Positions 53,795 through 63,746 of a stretch of 64,000 nucleotides of DNA are shown piece by piece. Positions within the stretch are counted from its first letter, which is position 1; every line of letters starts with the position of its first letter. The translations under genes and the position numbers were made by a program. The stretch comes from Bradyrhizobium tropiciagri (GTDB lineage Bacteria; Pseudomonadota; Alphaproteobacteria; Rhizobiales; Xanthobacteraceae): the NCBI RefSeq assembly GCF_018130505.1, contig NZ_JAFCKH010000005.1:372001-436000 (forward strand). Direction: 5' to 3'. The notes under the pieces were generated by a model, which was not told where the DNA came from, searched no databases, and saw nothing but the letters and a program-made list of their open reading frames with translations.

Positions 53795-54577
53795 ATGAAC
53801 CGCACCGGACTTTTCATCGCGCTGGCGCTCGCGCTCATCATCGGCATCCTGTTCGGGATCTATCCCGAGCTCGACCTGAAGCTGGCGGCGGTGTTCTACG
53901 ATGCCGCGCAGAAAACCTTTCCGCTGAAGCTCGATGCGGTTGCGTCGTTCGCGCGCGATGCGGCGATGTGGATCGCCTGGGCGCTGGTGCTGCCGGCGAT
54001 CGTCGCCATCGTGGTGAAATTCATCCGGCCGGACCGGCCGATGCTGATGTCGGGTCGCGCCGCGGTGTTCCTGCTGACCACGATGCTGCTCTCCGCCGGC
54101 GTCCTCACCAACTTCACCTTCAAGAGCTATTGGGGACGGCCGCGGCCGGTGGTGGTGACGCAGTTCGGCGGCGATCTCAAATTCGTGCCGTGGTGGGATC
54201 CGCGCGGCGCCTGCCCGCGCAACTGCTCGTTCTTCTCCGGCGAGGGCGCCACCGCGTTCTGGACCTACGCCCCGGCCGCGCTGACACCGCCGCCCTGGCG
54301 GCCGCTGGCGTTTACCGCGGCGACCGTGTTCGGTGTCGTCACCAGCGGGCTGAGAATGGCCTTCGGCGGCCATTTCTTCACCGACGTTGCGATCGCCGGC
54401 CTGGTGTCCTTTTTCGTGGTCTGGCTGTTCTACGCCCTGATTTACCGCTGGGCGGCGACGCGCCTGACCGACGAGCAGGTCGATGCGGCGCTGACCCGCC
54501 TCGCCATGCCCGGCTACCGGCTGATGCAGCGCTGGCGCGGGCAAAGGCAGGCCGAATCCAGCCAGCCTCAGGGCTGA
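53795..54577 (+). CDS. PAP2 superfamily phosphatase
   Basis: A 260-residue integral membrane phosphatase with about six helices. PAP2 motif 1 is KSYWGRPRP; motif 3 is SGLRMAFGGHFFTDV (Arg, His, Asp of the triad). Motif 2, normally PSGH, reads NCSFFSGEGA, with Glu in place of His. This variant occurs in lipid A phosphatase-like members, so lipid A or a membrane lipid phosphate is a possible substrate (inference). It lies 51 bp after a membrane protein gene. Confidence 0.87.
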   Translation: MNRTGLFIALALALIIGILFGIYPELDLKLAAVFYDAAQKTFPLKLDAVASFARDAAMWIAWALVLPAIVAIVVKFIRPDRPMLMSGRAAVFLLTTMLLSAGVLTNFTFKSYWGRPRPVVVTQFGGDLKFVPWWDPRGACPRNCSFFSGEGATAFWTYAPAALTPPPWRPLAFTAATVFGVVTSGLRMAFGGHFFTDVAIAGLVSFFVVWLFYALIYRWAATRLTDEQVDAALTRLAMPGYRLMQRWRGQRQAESSQPQG

Positions 54578-54608
54578 TTAAAGGCGTGCCCCGCCTGCCG
54601 AAATTTGA

Positions 54609-55994
<1,386 letters not shown>

Positions 55995-56020
55995 GCGGCA
56001 CGCCGCTGCCACACACTCGC

Positions 56021-56143
56021 CGTCGTCCCGGCGAAGGCCGGGACCCATAACCACAGGGTGGCGTTATGGAAGCGAGCTGTGGCTCCAGCGTTGCAAGATA
56101 ACTGACGGTCGTGGTTAAGGGTCCCGGCTTTCGCCGGGACGAC
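56021..56143. repeat. Long palindromic intergenic repeat, family A copy 2
   Basis: Same ends as 1861-1983: GTCGTCCCGGCGAAGGCCGG then GACCCATAACCAC at the left, inverted at the right as GTGGTTAAGGGTCCCGG then CTTTCGCCGGGACGAC. Both copies are 123 bp long, but their middles differ. It lies between the convergent argG and TetR genes. Confidence 0.87.
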
Positions 56144-56163
56144 GCGCGTAGAGATTTGCGCCC

Positions 56164-56751
56164 TCACTTCGCCCGCAGTGCATCCAGCAGCGAACGGAAC
56201 GCGCGCGCGTAATCCGTGCCCGCTTTGCCGACGTCCTGCTCAGCCGACACCGCCACCGCCGCTTCCGTCACCGCGCCGAGCAACAGCCGCGCCAGCGGCT
56301 CGATCGGTTGCCTCGCGATCACGCCGGCGTCCATCGCCGCCGTCAGGGCGTGCGGAAACTTGCCGCCGAAATGCTTTGCGTCGATCTCGCGCCAGCGCTC
56401 CCACCCGAGCACGGCCGGGCCGTCGCGCAGGATGATCTGGCCGGTCGGGCCCTTCGAGCACGCCGCGAAATAGCCCTGCGTGCCCGCCGCCATCGCCGCC
56501 AGCGGGTCGTTCTCGGCGCGCGAGATGCGGTCGAGGTCGGCGACGAGGTCGAGCGAGACCTGCTCGAACACTGCCTCGAACACCGCCTCCTTGGTCGCGA
56601 AGTGATGATAGACCGCGCCCTTTGCGACGCGCGCACCGGCCGCGATGTCGTCCATCGTCGCAGCGCCAAAGCCGCGCTCGCCGAAGATGCGCCGCGCCGC
56701 CTTGATGATGGAGGCGCGCGTCTTCTCGCGCCGCTCGGCCTGGGTTGCCAT
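56164..56751 (-). CDS. TetR family transcriptional regulator
   Basis: A 195-residue repressor. The helix-turn-helix lies at about 10-56: TRASIIKAARRIFGERGFGA, TMDDIAAGARVAKGAVYHHF and ATKEAVFEAVF. The C-terminal ligand/dimer domain contains ILRDGPAVLGWERWREID, typical of the YsiA-like subgroup. The ATG at 56751 is set by family length. Divergent from an NTF2-like gene across a 97-bp gap holding two palindromic operators, so it likely represses both genes. Confidence 0.9.
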   Translation of the reverse strand: MATQAERREKTRASIIKAARRIFGERGFGAATMDDIAAGARVAKGAVYHHFATKEAVFEAVFEQVSLDLVADLDRISRAENDPLAAMAAGTQGYFAACSKGPTGQIILRDGPAVLGWERWREIDAKHFGGKFPHALTAAMDAGVIARQPIEPLARLLLGAVTEAAVAVSAEQDVGKAGTDYARAFRSLLDALRAK

Positions 56752-56787
56752 GGAAGCATATCTAGCCCAGTTCCCGCGTCGCGCCAA

Positions 56788-56816
56788 TTGACTTACCGAC
56801 TTCCAGTCGATAAATA
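56788..56816 (+). promoter_or_regulatory. Probable sigma-70 promoter of the NTF2-like gene
   Basis: TTGACT (56788-56793), 17 bp, TAAATA (56811-56816). The start of transcription would be near 56823, 26 bp before the ATG. One operator fills the spacer and a second covers the start, a layout suited to tight repression. Confidence 0.55.
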
Positions 56817-56833
56817 CCGACCAATGGTCGGTA
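56794..56833. promoter_or_regulatory. Two tandem TetR operators
   Basis: Operator 2, TACCGACCAATGGTCGGTA (56815-56833), is a perfect 9-bp inverted repeat around a single base. Operator 1, TACCGACTTCCAGTCGATA (56794-56812), is a weaker copy of the same 19-bp pattern. Their left ends are 21 bp apart, i.e. two helical turns, so two dimers would bind one face. Confidence 0.7.
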
Positions 56834-56848
56834 ACTGGAGAGATCGAG

Positions 56849-57214
56849 ATGCCCTCGCTGAAAACCCTGCAGGCCTTCGCCGACACGGTCGAATCCAACG
56901 ACCATGTCGGCGCCATCAAGAACTTCTACGCCGCTGACGCCCGCACCCAGGAGAATGACGGCGAATGGCGGGTCGGCCGCGAGGCGCTGGCGGCGCGCGA
57001 GGCCGCGGTGCTGGCGTCGGTCGCCGGGGTCAAGACCACGCGGCTGGGCCCGCTGCTGCTCGACGGCGATCATTCCGCGATCTGCTGGCGGTTCGAGTTC
57101 ACCGGCAAGGACGGCAAGGTCCGCAGTATGGAGGAGGTTGCCTGGCAGACCTGGCGCGGCGAGGAGCTGATCGAGGAGCGCTTCTTCTACGATCCGCAGC
57201 AGATGAAGCGGTGA
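56849..57214 (+). CDS. NTF2-like/SnoaL-like domain protein
   Basis: A 121-residue protein with the cone-shaped NTF2-like fold: LQAFADTVESNDHVGAIKNF, YAADARTQENDGE, GREALAAREAAVLA and a C-terminal strand pair ending EERFFYDPQQMKR. Members bind or convert small hydrophobic ligands. It is the target of the divergent TetR, so its ligand may be the inducer (inference). Family clear, function open. Confidence 0.85.
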   Translation: MPSLKTLQAFADTVESNDHVGAIKNFYAADARTQENDGEWRVGREALAAREAAVLASVAGVKTTRLGPLLLDGDHSAICWRFEFTGKDGKVRSMEEVAWQTWRGEELIEERFFYDPQQMKR

Positions 57215-57335
57215 TGTCCGCGGGCGTGCGGGCCTTGCGGCAATACGACCCGGCGCGGGCTTATTGCGGTGTCATCCGCAGCCGCTAGCCTGCGCCGGAG
57301 CGCGCGGCCCTGTGCGCCAAGGCGGAGCATCCATC

Positions 57336-59093
57336 ATGATCAGGCGATTTGCCGGGGTGGCGGTGACGCTGCTGGTGTCTGCGGCGGCGGCACCGGCGCA
57401 GACCATTTATCCGATCGACCGCGCGGACATCCTCGCCGGGGCGAAATTCGACTTCAAGGTCGAGTTTCCCGACGCGGTCGATCCGGCGAAGCTGAAAGTG
57501 ACGCTCAACGGCACCGACTACGCTACGGCGTTCGGCCAGACCGGCAGCTTCATCGCGCGCGAGGCCGGCAAGGACCAGTCGGCCCTGCTGCTGCGCGACG
57601 TCGCGCTCGGCAAGCCCGGCCCTGTCTCCGTCGAGGTCAGCGACGGCACGCGCAGCCGCACGCTGACGTGGGCGGTCTACGACACGCCCGCGCGTAAAGC
57701 GAAGAACGTGATCCTGTTCATCGGTGACGGCATGTCGCCGGCACATCGCGCCGCGGCGCGGATCCTCTCCAGGGGCATCGCCGAGGGCAAGAGTTTTGGC
57801 AAGCTCGCGATCGACGACATGCCGCAGATGGCGCTGGTAGCCACCGCCGGCTCGGATTCGATCATCACGGATTCGGCGAATTCCGCGAGTGCCTATGCCA
57901 CCGGCCACAAGACCGCGGTCAATGCGATGGGTGTCTATGCCGACCGCACGCCCGATCCGCTCGACGATCCCAAAGTCGAGACCATCGTCAGCATCGCAAA
58001 GCGACGGCTCGGCCTCGCCATCGGCATCGTCACCAATACCGAGGTGGAGGACGCCACGCCCGCGGCCATGATCGCGCACACCCGCCGCCGCGCCGCCTAT
58101 GACGCGATCGTCGCGCAATTTTTCGACGCCAGGCCCGATGTGCTGATGGGTGGCGGCAGCGCCAACTTCCTGCCGAAATCCGCGGCCGGGTCGAAGCGCG
58201 CGGACGACATCGATTACCTCGCCCGCTTCCGCGAGGCCGGCTATCCGCTCGCGACGACCGCCGGCGAGCTCAACGCACTCGCCGCCAAGCCGGAGACGAA
58301 GCAGTTGCTCGGCCTGTTCGCCGCCGGCAACATGGACGGCGTGCTGGACCGCAAATTCCTCAAGCGCGGCGGCGTGACGAAATTTCCCGAGCAGCCGGAT
58401 CTGACCGAGCTGGTGCAGGCCGCGCTCACCATTCTTTCGAAGAACGATTCAGGCTTCTTCCTGATGGTGGAATCCGGCCTGATCGACAAATACGCCCATG
58501 TGCTCGACATGGAGCGTGCGGTCTACGACACCATCATGCTCGACAATGCGGTGCGGCTGGCCAAGGACTGGGCGAAGGCGCGTGGTGACGACACGCTGAT
58601 CCTTGTCGCGGCGGACCACAACCATCCGAACAGCCTGGTCGGCACCATCAATGACGATATGAGTACCAAGCCCAACGTGTCGCTGCGCGAGCGCGTCGGC
58701 GTCTACGAGAAGGCCGGCTTCCCGAACTACCCGGCGCCCGATGCCGAAGGCTATCCGTCGCGCGTCGACGTCAGCCGTCGGCTCGCGATCTTCTCGGCCA
58801 GCCTGCCCGATCATTACGAGACGTTCCGCCCCAAGCTCGACGATCCGAACGAGCCGACCGTGAAGGGCGATGCGCCCGACACCTTCAAGGCCAACGACAA
58901 GTACAAGGATGTCCCCGGCGTCGTGCTGCGATTCGGCAATTTGCCGGCGATGATTGGCGCCAGCGTGCATTCCGGCGAGGATGTCATCCTCACCGCGACC
59001 GGCCCCGGCAGCGAGCGCGTCCACGGCTCGATGGACAACACCGAAGTGTTTCGCGTGATGGCCGAAGCGCTCGGGCTGGGCGCGGCGAAGTAG
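57336..59093 (+). CDS. PhoA-type alkaline phosphatase with N-terminal accessory domain
   Basis: A 585-residue exported phosphatase: signal peptide ~1-21 (VTLLVSAAAAPAQ), a ~95-residue beta-rich domain (about 25-118), then the alkaline phosphatase core. FIGDGMSPAH holds metal Asp131; TDSANSASAYATGHKT holds nucleophile Ser180; FLMVESGLIDKYAHVLD and AADHNHP supply Zn ligands. A long extra region (about 440-540) precedes the last metal His in VHSGEDV. The N-terminal domain is not present in E. coli PhoA. The substrate range is unknown. Confidence 0.9.
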   Translation: MIRRFAGVAVTLLVSAAAAPAQTIYPIDRADILAGAKFDFKVEFPDAVDPAKLKVTLNGTDYATAFGQTGSFIAREAGKDQSALLLRDVALGKPGPVSVEVSDGTRSRTLTWAVYDTPARKAKNVILFIGDGMSPAHRAAARILSRGIAEGKSFGKLAIDDMPQMALVATAGSDSIITDSANSASAYATGHKTAVNAMGVYADRTPDPLDDPKVETIVSIAKRRLGLAIGIVTNTEVEDATPAAMIAHTRRRAAYDAIVAQFFDARPDVLMGGGSANFLPKSAAGSKRADDIDYLARFREAGYPLATTAGELNALAAKPETKQLLGLFAAGNMDGVLDRKFLKRGGVTKFPEQPDLTELVQAALTILSKNDSGFFLMVESGLIDKYAHVLDMERAVYDTIMLDNAVRLAKDWAKARGDDTLILVAADHNHPNSLVGTINDDMSTKPNVSLRERVGVYEKAGFPNYPAPDAEGYPSRVDVSRRLAIFSASLPDHYETFRPKLDDPNEPTVKGDAPDTFKANDKYKDVPGVVLRFGNLPAMIGASVHSGEDVILTATGPGSERVHGSMDNTEVFRVMAEALGLGAAK

Positions 59094-59111
59094 CGTCAGA
59101 CCGGCTGCACG

Positions 59112-59732
59112 TCACGAAAGCGACGGCGCTGAAAACAGCAGCTTGATGCAGCTTCGATACAGCATGATCTGCCGTTCCAGCCGGCGCGGGTCGTTGAGGG
59201 TCTTCGACATGATGATCGCGCCGTCGACCACGCAGGACAGCATGTCCGCGACATCGTCCAGATCGACGGCCTCGCGCGGCGGGTGGATCGCCGCGATCCC
59301 GTCGAGGATGTCGCGGAAGCGCGCATTCCAGTCCCGGACCGATTGCGCCGTCAGCTCGCGGACCTCGCGATCGAACAGCCGTTCCTGATAGCAGATGCTT
59401 GCGATCAGGCACCCGGGATGGCCACTCGGCAGATCCGCCATCACTTCAGCCAGCAGCTTCAGGGAGATCAGGAAGGCCTGCAGCGGATCGTCGGACAGCT
59501 CGCGTCCGCGCGCGAATATGTCATCGAACAGGCGGTCGTTGGTCTCGACATAGCGGCGCAGCATCTCGCGCGCCAGCGCGTTCTTGTCCTTGAAGTGGTA
59601 GAAGAAGCCGCTCTTGGTCAGATGCGCCTCGGCGATCACCTCCTCGATCGAGGTGGCGCCGAATCCCTTGGCCAGCACGGCGGCTTCGGCAATCTCGAGG
59701 ATGCGCTCGCGCGTGGCTTCGCCCTTGCCCAT
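59112..59732 (-). CDS. TetR family transcriptional regulator
   Basis: A 206-residue repressor with HTH TRERILEIAEAAVLAKGFGA, TSIEEVIAEAHLTKSGFFYHFKDK and the conserved C-terminal HPGCLIASICYQERLFDREV, which marks the TetR_C_16/AcrR-like subgroup. GGAGG lies 6 nt before the ATG. It diverges from the homocysteine S-methyltransferase gene; a 37-bp inverted repeat lies 37 bp before its start. It probably regulates itself and that gene. Confidence 0.88.
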   Translation of the reverse strand: MGKGEATRERILEIAEAAVLAKGFGATSIEEVIAEAHLTKSGFFYHFKDKNALAREMLRRYVETNDRLFDDIFARGRELSDDPLQAFLISLKLLAEVMADLPSGHPGCLIASICYQERLFDREVRELTAQSVRDWNARFRDILDGIAAIHPPREAVDLDDVADMLSCVVDGAIIMSKTLNDPRRLERQIMLYRSCIKLLFSAPSLS

Positions 59733-59768
59733 GGTGGCCTCCGGAAACTGCACCGTCAGTATGGTTTC

Positions 59769-59805
59769 GCCGGCGCGGCCGCGCGTCATGACGCGACGCG
59801 CCGGC
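59769..59805. promoter_or_regulatory. Nested palindrome, probable TetR operator
   Basis: The inner CGCGTCATGACGCG (59782-59795) is a perfect 14-bp palindrome. The outer arms GCCGGCGCG (59769-59777) and CGCGCCGGC (59797-59805) are also perfectly inverted. It lies in the divergent region between the TetR and methyltransferase genes. Confidence 0.5.
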
Positions 59806-59958
59806 TGCAAGCGCATGATCTTCAATCGATTTCCAGCGTCAAATGCGGCTGCACCACGAGCCGGCTAGGACGCCGCGACATTATGCGGCACCAAGCCGGT
59901 GAGCCGCGCACCGTCGCGGAAAGACCCAACAATGATTTCCAATCCGGGATATTGCCAG

Positions 59959-60915
59959 ATGACCAAATATCGCTCCGGCCTGCCGCAACACCACGGCGGC
60001 ATTTTCCTCACCGACGGCGGCCTCGAGACCACCCTGATCTTTCATCACGGGATCGAGCTGCCGCACTTCGCGGCATTCGTCCTGCTCGACAGTGCCGACG
60101 GCCGGCGGCAGTTGAAGCAGTATTACGAATCCTACCTTGCGGTCGCCCGCGACCACGGCACCGGCTTCGTGCTCGACAGCCCGACCTGGCGCGCCAGTGC
60201 GGACTGGGGTGCGAAGCTCGGCTACGACGCGGCCGCGCTCGCTTCGGTGAACCGTCGCTCGATCGAATTCCTGGGCGAGCTGCGGTCCGGCTGGGAGCGG
60301 CCGAACATGCCCTGCGTCATCAGCGGCGCGATCGGTCCGCGCGGCGACGGCTACAAGGCGGGCGATATGGATGCGGCGGAAGCCGAGGCCTATCACGCGG
60401 CGCAGATCGACAGCTTCGTCGAGGCCGGTGCCGACATGGTCGCGGCCTATACGTTGAACAGCATCGACGAGGCGATCGGTGTCGTCCGCGCCGCCGGGGC
60501 GCGCGCCATTCCAGTGGCGATTTCGTTCACGGTCGAAACTGACGGACGCTTGCCGAAGGGCGTGACCTTGCGCGAGGCGATCGAGGCGGTCGATCACGCA
60601 ACGCAGGAAGCTGCCGAATACTTCATGATCAATTGCGCCCACCCGACGCATTTCGACAGCGCGCTGAAATCGGACGAAAAATGGATGCGGCGCATCCACG
60701 GCATCAGGGCCAATGCCTCGACCAGGAGCCACAAGGAGCTCGATGAGTCAGACACGCTCGACAGCGGCGATGCGATCGATCTCGGCCGCCGCTATGCGAG
60801 CCTCAGGCGCTCCTTCTCGGGCATCCGCATTCTCGGCGGCTGCTGCGGCACGGATCACAGCCATGTCGCGGCGATCTGCGAGGCTTGCATTACGCCGCGC
60901 GCATTGACCGCCTGA
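59959..60915 (+). CDS. Homocysteine S-methyltransferase family protein
   Basis: A 318-residue zinc-dependent methyltransferase barrel. Zinc ligands are Cys226 (MINCAHPTHF) and the pair Cys295/Cys296 (LGGCCGTD). FLTDGGLETTLIFHHG is the conserved N-terminal strand with the homocysteine-binding region. Likely donors are S-methylmethionine or a betaine; no SAM riboswitch was seen upstream. The start at 59959 (MTKYRSG) or 59932. Regulation by the divergent TetR is likely. Confidence 0.9.
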   Translation: MTKYRSGLPQHHGGIFLTDGGLETTLIFHHGIELPHFAAFVLLDSADGRRQLKQYYESYLAVARDHGTGFVLDSPTWRASADWGAKLGYDAAALASVNRRSIEFLGELRSGWERPNMPCVISGAIGPRGDGYKAGDMDAAEAEAYHAAQIDSFVEAGADMVAAYTLNSIDEAIGVVRAAGARAIPVAISFTVETDGRLPKGVTLREAIEAVDHATQEAAEYFMINCAHPTHFDSALKSDEKWMRRIHGIRANASTRSHKELDESDTLDSGDAIDLGRRYASLRRSFSGIRILGGCCGTDHSHVAAICEACITPRALTA

Positions 60916-60920
60916 AAACA

Positions 60921-60948
60921 AAATGGCCGGGATTGCTCCCGGCCATTT
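60921..60948. terminator. Bidirectional intrinsic terminator
   Basis: AAATGGCCGGG-ATTGCT-CCCGGCCATTT is a perfect 11-bp stem flanked by A/T-rich ends. It lies between the convergent methyltransferase (stop 60915) and OmpA-family (stop 60971) genes. Same stem family as 11126-11150. Confidence 0.85.
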
Positions 60949-60970
60949 CGCGTCTTGATGTCTTGACAGC

Positions 60971-63157
60971 TCAGCGCGGCGGCGGCGCGGCGGAGGCGGT
61001 GCCGCCGTTGAGCAGCGGGGTGATGCGGCGGACGGTGACGCGCCGGTTGATGCGGCTCGGCCCGTCGGTCTGCTCCTTGAGATACTGCTCGCCGTAGCCC
61101 TGCGACGTCAGGTTCTCGGCCGGCACGTTGAACTGCTGGGTCAGCAATTCGGCCGCCGACTGCGCCCGGCGGTCCGACAGCGACAGATTGTCGACGTCGT
61201 TGCCGACCGCGTCGGTGTGGCCCTCGATCAGGAACACCTCGGCCGGGTTGCGCTGGATCGCACGGTTGATGCCGTCGGCGATGGTCTGCAGCTTCGCGGC
61301 CTGGTCCGGCGGAATGGTCCACGATCCGGTGTCGAACGTGATGGTGTCGATATCGACGCTCGGCATCCGCATGCGGACGTTGGGGCTGTAGCGGATCTCC
61401 TCCAGCGAGTAGCGGCGGTCGATCCGCTCCACCGGCGGCGCCTCCATGGTCTGGTAGATCACATCGGGCGGGGCATCCTCTGCGCTCACGATGTAGCGGT
61501 CGTAGGGGATGTTGACCACCGGCGGCGGCACGTCGACATAGAAGCCGCCGACCGCGCGCGGATCGCGATAGCTGTTGTCGATGATGACGAGCTCGCGTCC
61601 GCCGCGATCCCTGCGGATTCGCCGCAGCATCTGACCGTCGCGGCCGACCACCGTGATGATCTCGCTGCCGTCCGGCCGCACCACGACGGTGCGGGTTTCG
61701 CCGCCGACCGTCTCGGTGCGGATGTCGCGCGCGCCGTAGCGGAAGCGATAGACGTCGTCGCCGCGGACATAGGCCTGTCCGCTCGGGTCGCGCACGATGA
61801 TGCGGTCGGGCTCGGTGTAGATGGTGCGGCCGTCCTCGACCACCTCGCGCCGTTCCTTGTGCAGGTCGGCGATGGTGCCGCCGATGATGGCACCCGCCAC
61901 CACGCCGGCGCCGACCGCGGCACCGATCGCGAGCGGCTTGATGTTGTCATGACGGGGTGGCGGCGGCAGCGGCGCCGTCACCTGCGGCGCGCGCTGGAAG
62001 GCCGGTGCGACGGTCGGCGCGGCGTTTTGCGCGCGGCCGGGCGGCGGCGTTGCGGCCGCCGAGCCGGGCACCACGGTCGGAGCGGTAGCTCCGTCACGGC
62101 GCACCAGCGGCGCACCGGGCTGCGCAGCCTGCGGGGCTCCCGCAGCCGGCGGCGTTGCAGCGGCAGGGCCCTGTCCCGGAACACCCGGCCGCACTGGCGC
62201 CTGCGCGCCGCCAGGTGCAGGCGGCGTCGCCGCGGGCGCGGGCTGACCCGGAGCCGGCGTGGCAGCGCCGGGCGGTGTTCCCGGAGCCGGCCTTGCGCCG
62301 GGCGGTGTCGTGCCTGGTTGCGGGCGGCCACCCGGCCCGGGGGCCGGTGCAGCAGCGGGCGGCGGAGTAGCGCCGGGCTGTGGGCGTGCACCCGGTGCCG
62401 GGCTCGGTGTAGCGGCGGGCGGGGTTGCTGGAGCCGCGCCGGGCTGCGGACGCGCGCCCGGTGTGGGACTCGGCGCGGCAGCAGGCGGAGTGGCGCCCGG
62501 CGCGGGCGGGGTTCCGGGGCGTGCCGCGGGTCCGGCTCCGGGCGGCGGCGTGGCCGGACGCTCCGGCGTCGCTGCGGCCGGAGGGGGGGTCGGCGAAGGA
62601 CGCGCAGGCGCGGGTGCCGCGGCGGGCGGCGGCGTCGGAGACGGCCGGGCGGGTGCGGCCGCCGGCGGTGGGGGCGGCGTGGGACGTGCAGGAGCGGCCG
62701 CCGGTGGCGGTGTCGGAGCCGGTCTCGCAGGTGCAGCCGCGGGCGGAGTAGGTGGCGTCGGATGGGTCGGGGCGGCCGCGGGCGGCGGCGTCGGGGCCGG
62801 GCGTGCGGGTGCAGCGGCCGGCGGAGGCGGTGGCGTCGGCCGCGCGGGAGCTGCGGCGGGCGGCGGGGCCGGTGGCGTCGGACGTGCCGGAGCCGCGGCT
62901 GGCGGCGGGGCGGGATGCGGCGCGGCGGCCGGAGGCTGCGCCGGGCGTGCGGGCGCGCCAGCCGGCGGCGTCGGGTGGGCCGGACCGCCCGGTGCCGGCC
63001 GGGCCGGTCCCTTCGGCTTGCCGTCGGGGCCGGTTTCCTCCTTCGGCTGCGCCTGCGCGACCACCAGCGGCGAGGTTTGCGCGTGTGATGCTGAAGCGGC
63101 GAACTGCATCACTGTCAGCGCTGTCGTGGCAAGCAGCACGAGACGAAGCTTTGTCAT
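60971..63157 (-). CDS. OmpA-family protein with ~360-residue Pro/Ala-rich region
   Basis: A 728-residue envelope protein. A signal peptide (1-27, ending SASHAQ) is followed by residues ~40-400 built of repeated Pro/Ala units such as PPPAAAPARPTP. A Gly-rich hydrophobic segment at ~411-428 (GAAVGAGVVAGAIIGGTIAD) and a beta-rich region come next. Residues ~605-715 form the OmpA C-terminal peptidoglycan-binding domain, with the EGHTDAVGNDVDNLSLSDRR motif. The Pro-rich part probably spans the periplasm or the surface. The start at 63157 is set by the signal peptide. Confidence 0.88.
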   Translation of the reverse strand: MTKLRLVLLATTALTVMQFAASASHAQTSPLVVAQAQPKEETGPDGKPKGPARPAPGGPAHPTPPAGAPARPAQPPAAAPHPAPPPAAAPARPTPPAPPPAAAPARPTPPPPPAAAPARPAPTPPPAAAPTHPTPPTPPAAAPARPAPTPPPAAAPARPTPPPPPAAAPARPSPTPPPAAAPAPARPSPTPPPAAATPERPATPPPGAGPAARPGTPPAPGATPPAAAPSPTPGARPQPGAAPATPPAATPSPAPGARPQPGATPPPAAAPAPGPGGRPQPGTTPPGARPAPGTPPGAATPAPGQPAPAATPPAPGGAQAPVRPGVPGQGPAAATPPAAGAPQAAQPGAPLVRRDGATAPTVVPGSAAATPPPGRAQNAAPTVAPAFQRAPQVTAPLPPPPRHDNIKPLAIGAAVGAGVVAGAIIGGTIADLHKERREVVEDGRTIYTEPDRIIVRDPSGQAYVRGDDVYRFRYGARDIRTETVGGETRTVVVRPDGSEIITVVGRDGQMLRRIRRDRGGRELVIIDNSYRDPRAVGGFYVDVPPPVVNIPYDRYIVSAEDAPPDVIYQTMEAPPVERIDRRYSLEEIRYSPNVRMRMPSVDIDTITFDTGSWTIPPDQAAKLQTIADGINRAIQRNPAEVFLIEGHTDAVGNDVDNLSLSDRRAQSAAELLTQQFNVPAENLTSQGYGEQYLKEQTDGPSRINRRVTVRRITPLLNGGTASAAPPPR

Positions 63158-63383
63158 GTCTTGGAATCCCCGGCGGAAGGTCTGGGCAGGAAGAGAAACG
63201 TAGAAACCGAACCAATTCGGCAGGACGATGAACTGCCAGCCGTTGGGCCGCAATGTGGCGACTCACCAGCCGTAGCCGCACTTTATTTCGACATCATAAC
63301 GAGTTGCAGCTGCATTTGTTCACGGCGCATTCAGACGCAACGCTCAGACACAGAACCATCCGCGGCGGAAGTGAGGCGGGCGC

Positions 63384-63683
63384 TCATCGTGTGCGCGAAT
63401 GGTCCGTCGCCGGCGGCGGACCGACCGGGCCGGGCGGCCCGCGCTGCGGCAGTTCTTCCGGCGTGTTGCCGGGCAATTCGTCCGGCCTCGGCGCTTCGCC
63501 CGGTTCACGCACCGGCGGCGGCACTTCGGGACGCGGATTGCCCGGAGGGATTCCGGGCGGCGGCTCCCGCGGCGTGCCCGGCGTCGCCGGTGGAATCTCC
63601 GGCGGCTCGGTCGGCATCGAGGCCGCGATCACGGACGTCGAAAGTCTGGCCGTCTCGCCCATGCCGTCGCGCACAGCGGTCAT
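63384..63683 (-). CDS. Proline-rich hypothetical protein
   Basis: A 99-residue protein starting MTAVRDGMGETARLSTSVIA, then a Pro/Glu/Gly-rich stretch (TPGTPREPPPGIPPGNPRPE) to the end. It is low-complexity, with no recognised domain; GGAGCG lies upstream of the ATG. Coding status is moderate, because GC-rich shadows can look alike. It could relate to the Pro-rich OmpA gene upstream of it in orientation, but no homology is visible. Confidence 0.5.
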   Translation of the reverse strand: MTAVRDGMGETARLSTSVIAASMPTEPPEIPPATPGTPREPPPGIPPGNPRPEVPPPVREPGEAPRPDELPGNTPEELPQRGPPGPVGPPPATDHSRTR

Positions 63684-63746
63684 CGTTCGCTCCATCGGAC
63701 ATTGCAGCGACAACGGATGGCGCGCGGCGACGTTCCTGCACCGCGC

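Noticed and set aside
59733-59958. SAM or other methionine-pathway riboswitch before the homocysteine methyltransferase
   Set aside because: No conserved riboswitch core or antiterminator pair is visible; the palindrome fits a TetR operator better.
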